Source: JBJXHN01 sp046233135
GTDB lineage: Bacteria; Pseudomonadota; Alphaproteobacteria; Rhodospirillales; Rhodospirillaceae
DNA: 64,000 bases
Assembly: GCA_046233135.1 (NCBI GenBank)
Contig: JBJXHN010000005.1
Location: 124,001-188,000, forward strand
Direction: 5' to 3'
A program made the position numbers and the translations under genes. Positions within the stretch are counted from its first letter, which is position 1. Each line of letters starts with the position of its first letter. Positions 56,936 to 64,000 of the stretch are shown in pieces. The notes below the pieces were generated by a model. The model worked only from the letters and a program-made list of their open reading frames with translations, was not told the DNA's origin and did no database searches.

Positions 56936-58399
56936 ATGCGGTCCGTAGCTGATATCCACGATGACATCCAGAAGCGGCATGCCAAGGCGTCCTCCGCAAA
57001 GTTCCACTATTTCTTCACGCAGTGGCTGAAGTTCGAGAACAATTCCGAAGATCTGTTCAACGCGCGGGGTGAAGACAGCGAGACCTACCTCGAATACCGC
57101 TTGCACGAACAGCATGTCGAGGAAGCCTCGGCAATTTTCGACGTAATTCTCACCCACTGGAAGGAAACGGAGCAGGAGAACAAGATCTACGCCTACCTGA
57201 CCGTCGAGGATAAGGATGGGAACGGTATCTGGCACTATCTGGCCGCCACCCTGCGGGAGCACGAGGGCAAGGCGACCCTGCGCATGGCGCGGGCGCTACT
57301 GTCGATGGATATCGACTTTTCCCGACGCAACCGCCTGGGTCAGTCGCCACTGTCGAAAATGCTGCTGCCTTCGCCGCGCTGGCAGTCCCTGAATGCCCTG
57401 ATCCAGACCAAGCACCTGACCATCGAGAATATCGAGCGTGCGATTGCCGAACAGGCCAAGGAGCCGCACAAGCGCGCCAACCTGATGTGCTTCCTGTTCA
57501 CCGCCGATATCGAACACAACAAGGGCCTGCTGTCCCAACACGTGCTGAAACAAGCGGTCCAGCCGCAGGCGGATTCGACCCTGCGCGCCTCCACCTGCCG
57601 CCTGTTCTTCGATTACATCGGCGACAAGGACGGCGCGCCCCCGTTCTTCAAGCTGATCAGCATCACCAACCATGCCATGTTCGACGACCTGATGCGGCTG
57701 CTGATGCAGAACACGGCCGAAACGATTCGCACCACGGGTGCCGTAGAGATCACCACCCGCAAGACCTATGGCCAGAAGTTCCTGGCCGACCGTCTGCTGC
57801 GGCGGGATGCCGGGGGCGAGGGGCTGCTGTTCAAGGCGCTTCAGGCGCAAAAACACACCCACATGGCCAAGATCACCGGCCTGATGCACAACGACGAAAT
57901 GCGCATCGTCAAGCTGGTGCGCGGCGAGCGGACCTTCAAACCGCTGACCATCGACCGCAACTCTCCGGCCCCGAACAACCCCCTGCTATCCCTGCTGCTG
58001 CAACAGGACGAAGACGGCAATACGGTTTTCCACCACGCCGTCGCCCAGGGTGACCTGCGGGCCGTTCGCTCGCTGTTCAGCGGCCTGTGCGCCAACGATC
58101 TGTACGCCATTCTCACCGCCTTCCCCAACAAGGCCGGCCTGACCCTGATCCAGATGGTCCAGGACCCCGAAGGGTCGGCGCGGCGTCTGTTCACCCTGGC
58201 CAAGGCGCGAATCATCTCGCCGGCACGCACCAAGGCCATGGTCGATGGCTTGGCCGCGCCCAACAAGGATGTCCGCGACTACCTGCAAAACCAGCTGAAC
58301 GAGATTCTGAGCCTCGCCCAGTCCGTCGGCAGGAAAAGCCCGCCGCCTCCAAGCTTTACCCTGCCTGCCCTGCCCACCAAGCCCGCCAAGTCCGCATAA
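56936..58399 (+). CDS. Unrecognised protein with ankyrin-like repeats (gene A of a pair)
   Basis: A 487-residue soluble, mainly helical protein that I cannot assign. Two segments look like ankyrin repeats: EDKDGNGIWHYLAATLREH near residues 85-103, continuing RRNRLGQSPLSKML, and QDEDGNTVFHHAVAQGDLRA near 360-380. A Pro-rich tail ends it (SPPPPSFTLPALPTKP). No signal peptide or membrane helix. AAGGGG lies upstream of ATG 56936. Gene B follows 63 nt later on the same strand, so the two are likely one operon, embedded between cbiB and cobQ. Confidence 0.7.
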   Translation: MRSVADIHDDIQKRHAKASSAKFHYFFTQWLKFENNSEDLFNARGEDSETYLEYRLHEQHVEEASAIFDVILTHWKETEQENKIYAYLTVEDKDGNGIWHYLAATLREHEGKATLRMARALLSMDIDFSRRNRLGQSPLSKMLLPSPRWQSLNALIQTKHLTIENIERAIAEQAKEPHKRANLMCFLFTADIEHNKGLLSQHVLKQAVQPQADSTLRASTCRLFFDYIGDKDGAPPFFKLISITNHAMFDDLMRLLMQNTAETIRTTGAVEITTRKTYGQKFLADRLLRRDAGGEGLLFKALQAQKHTHMAKITGLMHNDEMRIVKLVRGERTFKPLTIDRNSPAPNNPLLSLLLQQDEDGNTVFHHAVAQGDLRAVRSLFSGLCANDLYAILTAFPNKAGLTLIQMVQDPEGSARRLFTLAKARIISPARTKAMVDGLAAPNKDVRDYLQNQLNEILSLAQSVGRKSPPPPSFTLPALPTKPAKSA

Positions 58400-58462
58400 G
58401 GGTATGGACGCCATCCAGAGTGATTTTGGCCGAAGCACCGGATCTCTTAAGGACACGTTGTG

Positions 58463-60118
58463 ATGCACTATAGCGCGACCAACCCCGGCGGCGGGACCTC
58501 CTCTCCCCCGCCCCAGAGCGCCCAGACAAGCTCCGCTCTGCCGGAGTCGGCGCATGTGATGAACCGGCGCATTGCCAAGATGCTCAGCCGTTTCGGCATG
58601 GATGGGGAAAAGATCCTGGCGGAAACCTCGGCGATTCCGTCGGCGACCAACCTGCTGGCCAATCCGGCCCTGGTGGACAAGCAAAAGCTGATCCGCCTGC
58701 ACAGCATCGGCACCATGGATGCGATCCTGGAACTGGCCACCAACGGCAAGCCGGCCATTCCGCTGCCCAAAAAACCCCAGGACGGCCTGCAGGCCATCGT
58801 TCTGTTCCTGCGCCTGAACAACACACCCCTGTTCTGCTGGCGGGAGAACGACACCCCCTCGGCCTGGTCGACGCGGATCATGGACGCCCTGTTCCACAGT
58901 CTGGCCAGCCAGCATGTATTCAACCATGCCGATTTCCTTGCATTGGACCGGCTGAGCAACAACCCCCTGTGGCAGGGTCTGTTCACCTATATTCTCGAGC
59001 TGTTCCTGAATGCCATCACCAATCCCCAGCGGATTGCCTCGCTGGACCGGGAGACATCGAGCGCCGCCGTGCAGGCGTTCCGGGCTTCGGCCGAGGCCCG
59101 TCAATCCCGTTTGCCCAAGGTGAAGTACGGCAACTCCCTGGCCAGCTTCAAGGACGTGGCCGAATACGCCATCGGGGAATACCTGGGCGGGCTGGACGTC
59201 AACGACGCGCTGGCCCGTCACCTGGTACAGGCCCAATTGGGCATGGAGGACGAGGAAGGGAAGGCGAAGTTCGAGCGGTTCCTGCGGGAAAACCGGATCA
59301 AACCCGAAACCTTCCCGACGACGGTGTCGGAGCTGTATCGCCGGGTCAACGAACAGGTGCGCTTCCAGGAAAGCGAAGGCGAGGTCGCGGCCGTCTGCTA
59401 TTCCTATGCCCAGGAAACCAACAAGACGGCGATCATGGAAAAGCTGTTCGCCAACTTCGCCGACCCGGTCTTCCCCGTGGCGGCCAAATGCCGGCGCTAT
59501 TTCAGCTTCGGCGGCATCCCCCCCAAGGACGGCGCGGTGGTCATCGCCCGCTGGGCGGCGCGCTCCCGCCTGCTGTCCAACTTGCGCAAGGGCGGGCTGG
59601 CCAAGCAGGTGACCGGCATGGTGGCGCTGATGAGCAAGGAAGAGCGCCGCGCCCTGATGGCCTTCCGCGACGGCCGGACAGAAGCCCGCTCCATCGCCGC
59701 ACAGGATGTGGACCGCTACGTCAAGGCCCGCTGCAAGATGCTGACCTTCACCGCCCAACAGGCCAAGATCAACCGGGTGGAACGGCTGCTGGAAAGCCAA
59801 GTTACCGGAGCGGAACAATTCATCATGCGCCCCGGCCAACCCCTGCTTCAGGATATGACCTATGGGGTCGACGTCTTCTTCCGCGCCCTGCGCACAGTCA
59901 TCGAGGACATCTGTTCCGGCACCGGTTCGCAGTTGCGCGAGCAGATGAAAATCCTGCATGAATTCGAACGGCGTTACGGCCCGCTGTCTGCGGTCGCCCT
60001 GCTGTGCCCCATGCCCCCGGGCATGAAGGCCGAAGATTGGCTGCCCAAGGCCCGTACGGTGCTGCAGAAGCTGGACAACGACTACTTTCAGGTGCAGGAA
60101 AGCGCGGCGATCGACTAA
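58463..60118 (+). CDS. Unrecognised large helical protein (gene B of a pair)
   Basis: A 551-residue protein with no domain I recognise. Residues 1-30 are Ser/Pro/Gln-rich; the rest looks all-alpha and soluble, with a basic segment (RSRLLSNLRKGGLAKQ near 370) and the C-terminal PLSAVALLCPMPPGMKAEDW. No membrane helix or signal peptide. ATG 58463 has AAGGA nine bases upstream; the GTG just before it is unnecessary. It follows gene A on the same strand. Its stop codon overlaps that of the convergent cobQ. Codon use is like the neighbours, so it is long resident or from a similar genome. Confidence 0.7.
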   Translation: MHYSATNPGGGTSSPPPQSAQTSSALPESAHVMNRRIAKMLSRFGMDGEKILAETSAIPSATNLLANPALVDKQKLIRLHSIGTMDAILELATNGKPAIPLPKKPQDGLQAIVLFLRLNNTPLFCWRENDTPSAWSTRIMDALFHSLASQHVFNHADFLALDRLSNNPLWQGLFTYILELFLNAITNPQRIASLDRETSSAAVQAFRASAEARQSRLPKVKYGNSLASFKDVAEYAIGEYLGGLDVNDALARHLVQAQLGMEDEEGKAKFERFLRENRIKPETFPTTVSELYRRVNEQVRFQESEGEVAAVCYSYAQETNKTAIMEKLFANFADPVFPVAAKCRRYFSFGGIPPKDGAVVIARWAARSRLLSNLRKGGLAKQVTGMVALMSKEERRALMAFRDGRTEARSIAAQDVDRYVKARCKMLTFTAQQAKINRVERLLESQVTGAEQFIMRPGQPLLQDMTYGVDVFFRALRTVIEDICSGTGSQLREQMKILHEFERRYGPLSAVALLCPMPPGMKAEDWLPKARTVLQKLDNDYFQVQESAAID

Positions 60119-61632
60119 GAAGCGCTGACAAGCTCCGCCAGGGCCAGCAGGCCATCGATATCCACATGGGCTTCCAGATGCGCCGCAAGGCCATCCAGGG
60201 CGGCCTCCACCCCAGCGTCATAGGCGTGTCCGCCTGTACGACCGGGACGCAGGGTTTCCAGGAACCGGGTGCGAAACGGATCGCTGGCAAACAATCCGTG
60301 GACATAGGCCCCCCGGACACGGCCGTCGGCGCTGGCCCCACTGCCGTCCAGCAGCCATGCCCGAGCCGTATCCGGCCCCACCGTTCGGCCCATGTGCATT
60401 TCGTACCCGCGAACCGGTGTGCCCCACAGGCGGTCGGGCTCCGCCACCTCGGTCAGGGTCTTCTCCCCGCCCATCACCGTCTCCACGTCCAGCAAACCGA
60501 GCCCGGGCGCCGCGCCCGGGGAGCCTTCGATTCCCTTGGGATCGGCGACCCAGGTGCCGAGAATCTGATAGCCGGCACAAATGCCCAGGATCTCCCCACC
60601 GCGTCGGTGGTGGGCCAGCAGATCGATGTCCCATCCCTGCGCCCGCAGGAATGCCAGGTCGCCCAACGTGGCCTTGGATCCGGGCAGAATCACCAGATCC
60701 GCATCTCCCGGCAAAGGGTGACCGGGCTGTACGAAGGTCAGGGTCACATCCGGCTCGGCGATCAGAGGATCGAAGTCATCGAAATTGGCGATCCGCGACA
60801 GACGCGGCACGGCGATCCGGATGGGCCGGCGCCCGTCGGTTCCCGCTCCCGGCTCCGGGACGGCCGCATGATCCAGCGCCACGGCGTCTTCGGCCGGCAA
60901 GCGACCGGCACCGGCATACCAGGGCACGACTCCCAGCGATGACCAGCCGGTCCGCTCCCGGATCAAATCCAGGGCGGGGGTGAACAGGCTGGGATCGCCC
61001 CGGAACTTGTTGATCAGGATGGCACGGATCCGCCGTTGTTCCGCGTCCGGCAGAAGGACATGCGTCCCCACGACTGAGGCGATAACGCCGCCGCGGTCGA
61101 TATCGCCGATCAGCACCACGGGCAGGTCGGCAGCCTCGGCGAAGCCCATGTTGGCGATATCGCCGGCGCGCAGGTTGACTTCCGCCGGGCTGCCTGCGCC
61201 TTCAACCAGCACCAGATCGGCCTCGCCCGCCAGAGAGCGGAAGCTGTCCACCACGCGCGGCAGCAGGGTGGGTTTCAGGGCGCGATAGTCCCTGGCATTG
61301 GCCGCCCCCACCACCTGACCGCAGACCACCACCTGGGCTCCGATATCGGTTTGCGGCTTCAGCAGCACCGGGTTCATGTGGACCGACGGCGGTACACCAC
61401 AGGCCCGGGCCTGGAGGGCCTGGGCACGGCCGATCTCACCACCGTCTGCGGTCACGGCAGCATTGTTGGACATGTTCTGCGGCTTGAACGGACGCACCCG
61501 CAGCCCCCGGCGCACGAAGGCCCGGGCCAGACCGGCCACCAGCAGGGACTTGCCCACATCCGACCCGGTCCCCTGAAGCATGATTGCCCGGGGGCCGCTG
61601 GTGCCCGGCCCCCTCGCCGTCCTGTCTTCCAT
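60115..61632 (-). CDS. cobQ: Cobyric acid synthase CobQ/CbiP
   Basis: A 505-residue glutamine-dependent amidase that amidates the b, d, e and g side chains of adenosylcobyrinate a,c-diamide. The N-terminal ATPase has IMLQGTGSDVGKSLLVAGLAR, RVRPFKPQNMSNNA and VLVEGAGSPAEVNL. The glutaminase has the nucleophile Cys in EILGICAGYQILG and the His of YVHGLFAS. It lies 12 nt after the SYLF gene and probably shares its transcript. Its 3' end overlaps that of gene B by 4 nt. Confidence 0.96.
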   Translation of the reverse strand: MEDRTARGPGTSGPRAIMLQGTGSDVGKSLLVAGLARAFVRRGLRVRPFKPQNMSNNAAVTADGGEIGRAQALQARACGVPPSVHMNPVLLKPQTDIGAQVVVCGQVVGAANARDYRALKPTLLPRVVDSFRSLAGEADLVLVEGAGSPAEVNLRAGDIANMGFAEAADLPVVLIGDIDRGGVIASVVGTHVLLPDAEQRRIRAILINKFRGDPSLFTPALDLIRERTGWSSLGVVPWYAGAGRLPAEDAVALDHAAVPEPGAGTDGRRPIRIAVPRLSRIANFDDFDPLIAEPDVTLTFVQPGHPLPGDADLVILPGSKATLGDLAFLRAQGWDIDLLAHHRRGGEILGICAGYQILGTWVADPKGIEGSPGAAPGLGLLDVETVMGGEKTLTEVAEPDRLWGTPVRGYEMHMGRTVGPDTARAWLLDGSGASADGRVRGAYVHGLFASDPFRTRFLETLRPGRTGGHAYDAGVEAALDGLAAHLEAHVDIDGLLALAELVSAS

Positions 61633-61644
61633 CCCCTCGTCGCC

Positions 61645-62595
61645 CTACGGATTGGCAAGCGCGGCTTGCAGGCCCTGGGCTTCCATAGAGCTGGCCCGCT
61701 GGTTGAACAAAATATCATCGAGGGTGATGCCCGCCCCATAGGCCGCTGCATTCCATTCCGGACGAGGTTCGATGGCTGTCCCCTCGAAGCCGGCTCCGCC
61801 GAACAAGCCGACGCTATGGGAAAAAGCGTAGATATCCTCGCCGACGTCGGTGGTGGTCGCGGCCTCGGCACCACCGCCGACCGTCAGGAAGGTGACGCCG
61901 ATATTGGCACCCCCCTTGAACTGATCTTCCATCACCGCACGCAAGCCGGCGTCGGTCATGATGGCCATGACCACCTCGTTGTTCTGCACACCGGCCTGAA
62001 ATCCAATGGACCCGGCCGTGAGGCGATAGAATGCGGGGGCGGAAAAGCCGCCGCCGGCCCCGCGCACCAGAAGCACGCCATTGCCATAGGCCGCCCCGAG
62101 CACGAAGCCGGCTTTATAAAAATTGGGAATGACCATGACCGCGCGGGCATCGCGGATCAGCTGTTGCAGTTGCGTTTTGAACCCCGAATTGGTGGTCAGC
62201 CGCCGCACCGTCGCCTCGGCTTCCAGCACCACCCCGGCCGCTTCGTTGCGCAGTGTTTTCTGCTCCAGGGTTTCGCCCGGCACCCCAGCGGCCGGGCCAG
62301 TGGTGGTTGCGGCCCGATAAGGGTCAGGCGAGCCAACAGGCCGGCTCTCGTCCACGCTCAAGGGTGGCGGCATTGGCCGCACGTCCTGGGCCGGCGGTTC
62401 CGTGGACACCGGCCCAGGAAGACCCGGATTAGCCCGCTGTTCGTCTGGACGCAATGCGTTGGGGGCATTCTGGGGCGCCGATGGCACCCGATCCGGTACC
62501 AGCAGAACAGGCTCCCTGCTTTGCGCAAAAACACTTGCCGCAGGGCAAATCAGAGCCGTCGTAACGAGCATGGTACACAAGGAGCGAATGACCAT
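61645..62595 (-). CDS. SYLF (Ysc84-like) lipid-binding domain exported protein
   Basis: A 316-residue protein. A signal peptide (MVIRSLCTMLVTTALICPAASVFAQ) precedes a Pro-rich low-complexity linker (about 26-105), then a SYLF domain at about 110-300: DARAVMVIPNFYKAGFVLGAAYGNGVLLVR, GSIGFQAGVQNNEVVMAIM, GANIGVTFLTVGGGAE and IYAFSHSVGLFGGAGFEGTAI (read in parts). SYLF proteins bind lipid in eukaryotes; the bacterial role is unclear. ATG 62595 has AGGTGA upstream. cobQ follows after 12 nt, although no link to B12 is known. Confidence 0.9.
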   Translation of the reverse strand: MVIRSLCTMLVTTALICPAASVFAQSREPVLLVPDRVPSAPQNAPNALRPDEQRANPGLPGPVSTEPPAQDVRPMPPPLSVDESRPVGSPDPYRAATTTGPAAGVPGETLEQKTLRNEAAGVVLEAEATVRRLTTNSGFKTQLQQLIRDARAVMVIPNFYKAGFVLGAAYGNGVLLVRGAGGGFSAPAFYRLTAGSIGFQAGVQNNEVVMAIMTDAGLRAVMEDQFKGGANIGVTFLTVGGGAEAATTTDVGEDIYAFSHSVGLFGGAGFEGTAIEPRPEWNAAAYGAGITLDDILFNQRASSMEAQGLQAALANP

Positions 62596-62633
62596 TCACC
62601 TGGCTTTCCTGTTAAACGAGCACCAATGGGAGT

Positions 62634-62654
62634 GGAGTGAATTGAGTTCACTCC
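62634..62654 (-). promoter_or_regulatory. Hairpin in the SYLF-cobQ leader
   Basis: An 8-bp perfect stem, GGAGTGAA (62634-62641) with TTCACTCC (62647-62654), and a 5-nt loop. It lies in the predicted leader of the SYLF gene, about 40 nt before its start, and could be a regulatory or stabilising element. Confidence 0.35.
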
Positions 62655-62687
62655 GGCTCGGCGATTGGGACGATAACTCGCCAAGTC

Positions 62688-62716
62688 CATATATTGTACA
62701 ATGCGGGTAGATCCAA
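62688..62716 (-). promoter_or_regulatory. Putative promoter of SYLF-cobQ
   Basis: Minus-strand TTGGAT (62716-62711), a 17-nt spacer and TATATG (62693-62688). It would give a leader of about 86 nt. Confidence 0.5.
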
Positions 62717-62786
62717 TACCGTTCCGCCAGAACACGAACAAGGTGACCCTGATGGCAACATGTCCGGCATTCTGGTATGAGGCATA

Positions 62787-64000
62787 TCAAGCACCTGGGA
62801 CAGATGTTTCGTCAAAACCCCAACCATTGAAAAAACTGAAAAACAAAAATGGGTTCTCTTCCCACTTTTTATACATATTATTGTTGACATCTGTTGCATG
62901 GAAGAATGCCATACCGCAACCCCCTATTTTCAGAAGACGCTTGTATGTTAGAAATAGAGCAACCTGATCAAGGTTGACACCAACCCGCCCACTCGCCAGC
63001 TTTGCGACCAGGAAGGAAGCACAGGCCATGACATAACGCCTCGCCCCTTCTGTCGCATTGTAGTAGACGAGGTTGGCCACAATCGATGCCCCAATACTTC
63101 TGGTATAGCCGGAGCAGTTGAGAACCACATCATCCATGCGACATCGAGTCAAAAATTCTTCTGGAGAACGCTGCAATATTAAATCAATATCGGAAACGAC
63201 AATTGGGCATCGATATAGTGACTGGATAACGGGCAGCATCATAAACCGAGCACACTGATAGCCCGTTATCCGGAACTGGCCTTCACGAGTCAGGTCTGTT
63301 TTATTGGGAGGCGGAAAAGCCTGGCCGGTCAGACTCAACCAGTTAATATTATCAAAAGAAACAACCAAACGTGCGGGATCTTCGCAGTGCGCTGACAGCC
63401 GCGCAACAATCGATGCGTACTCGTCAGGCCGAACATCCACAACATGGACATGCGCAATAACGTTGTCACCCCCATGACGAAACAGGCTTTTTAGAAAATA
63501 TGAAGCATACCGGTTGATATAGACGCCATCGGCCACCACGAGAAACACGGTTTTTTGGACGCCTGGAGAACAGACTTCGGCAAACTGAATGGTGTTTACG
63601 AAGCGATTCCCGACGGCCAGCCCGCGCAACCCGGGAAAAGGCCCTGCCTGAAGCGATTTGCCGACGAGAAAAGGATAATCGATGTTCGCGAGAATCGATC
63701 GGTAATAAACAGACCAATCCCCTGTCAGAACGTCTTCCGGTGGCAGGCTGCTGATCAGCGCCTCCATGCCAGCTTCCATCCGGTCTGTATCCGTTTCCCA
63801 TATCAACGGACCGGCCAGATGCAGCATGGCCTCCACCTTCAGGTCCGGGTCCGATTCAAGTGCCAAGTATCGTGATAGGTGGGGCTGAATGCCATCAGTA
63901 TGCCGCTGATGAACTGCGCAAAGCCCCTTCAACCGGTGGTACGTTCGCGGGTCACGCCGGATCAGCCCATCCGCGATCCGATCACATCGGGCCAAATTGT
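62787..64000 (-). CDS. Glycosyltransferase-like protein, C-terminal part (cut by window edge)
   Basis: At least 404 codons; the frame is open to the window end, so the N-terminus is missing (TTG 63995 is merely the first start-like codon). Residues 1-80 are helical and TPR-like (YLALESDPDLKVEAMLHLAG). The rest has a GT-A-like core: KTVFLVVADGVYINRYASYF, VHVVDVRPDEYASIV and PIVVSDIDLILQRSPEEF, where SDIDL could be the metal/sugar-nucleotide DxD motif. NLDQVALFLTYK follows, as in glycosyltransferase-type enzymes. The family is not identified. Codon use is clearly more A/T-rich than elsewhere in the window, a sign of acquisition. Confidence 0.6.
   Translation of the reverse strand, partial: NLARCDRIADGLIRRDPRTYHRLKGLCAVHQRHTDGIQPHLSRYLALESDPDLKVEAMLHLAGPLIWETDTDRMEAGMEALISSLPPEDVLTGDWSVYYRSILANIDYPFLVGKSLQAGPFPGLRGLAVGNRFVNTIQFAEVCSPGVQKTVFLVVADGVYINRYASYFLKSLFRHGGDNVIAHVHVVDVRPDEYASIVARLSAHCEDPARLVVSFDNINWLSLTGQAFPPPNKTDLTREGQFRITGYQCARFMMLPVIQSLYRCPIVVSDIDLILQRSPEEFLTRCRMDDVVLNCSGYTRSIGASIVANLVYYNATEGARRYVMACASFLVAKLASGRVGVNLDQVALFLTYKRLLKIGGCGMAFFHATDVNNNMYKKWEENPFLFFSFFNGWGFDETSVPGA

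Overview
This is a GC-rich, densely coded chromosomal window. It most likely comes from an alphaproteobacterium of the Rhodospirillales type, which is inferred from gene content and order. The pointers are a hopanoid cluster of the hpnC/D/E type, the synteny rnd-kdsD-lptC-lptA-lptB-rpoN-ptsN, an NDUFA9-like oxidoreductase, a zinc-finger protein of the NDUFS6-like family, a DUF2336 protein and very large PAS histidine kinases. There is no rRNA, prophage, IS element or CRISPR array. One tRNA gene, Leu with anticodon CAG, is present at 29547-29633.

Layout. 1-5 kb: hopanoid genes on the minus strand (hpnC, an hpnB-hpnD fusion, hpnE, and the start of the squalene-hopene cyclase gene cut by the left edge). 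5-12 kb: a membrane diguanylate cyclase and a divergent 1550-residue, roughly ten-PAS histidine kinase. 12-16.9 kb: aldo-keto reductase, DUF123/GIY-YIG protein, a small membrane protein, a lipoprotein hydrolase with an ABC ATPase, and a small zinc-finger protein. 17-26 kb: polA, then gltD-gltB. 26.5-29.2 kb: uppP, a cold-shock-like/TM2 protein and an NDUFA9-like protein. 29.5-36.8 kb: tRNA-Leu, then RNase D, KdsD, LptC, LptA, LptB, RpoN and PtsN, an envelope/LPS and nitrogen-regulation block. 36.8-42.6 kb is an accessory stretch: a TPR plus radical-SAM protein with a CX4CX2C cluster motif, small orphan proteins, a protein that is about 30 percent histidine, a degenerate nuclease-like protein, a frameshifted antitoxin-like remnant and a pentapeptide-repeat membrane protein. 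42.6-45.3 kb: a PAS histidine kinase with a DUF2336 protein.

45.6-61.6 kb is a cobalamin island of the early-cobalt-insertion type: cbiD-cobK (plus strand), cbiX-cobH-cobL-cobI-cbiG/cobJ-cobM (minus strand, every junction overlapping by 1-4 nt), cbiB (plus) and cobQ (minus). Two large unrecognised genes (56936-60118) sit between cbiB and cobQ. The right edge (62.6-64 kb) is visibly richer in A+T and carries a partial glycosyltransferase-like gene, probably acquired.

How the genes fit together. The hopanoid genes convert farnesyl diphosphate to squalene and hopene. The kdsD/lpt genes make the Kdo precursor and transport LPS. RpoN and PtsN link this to nitrogen control, and GltBD assimilates ammonium. 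The cbi/cob genes build the corrin ring and its amides. B12 would be available to the B12-binding-type radical-SAM protein. The most unusual items are two gene fusions (HpnB-HpnD, and an unknown domain fused to CobH), the TPR/radical-SAM locus, and the unrecognised gene pair inside the B12 island.
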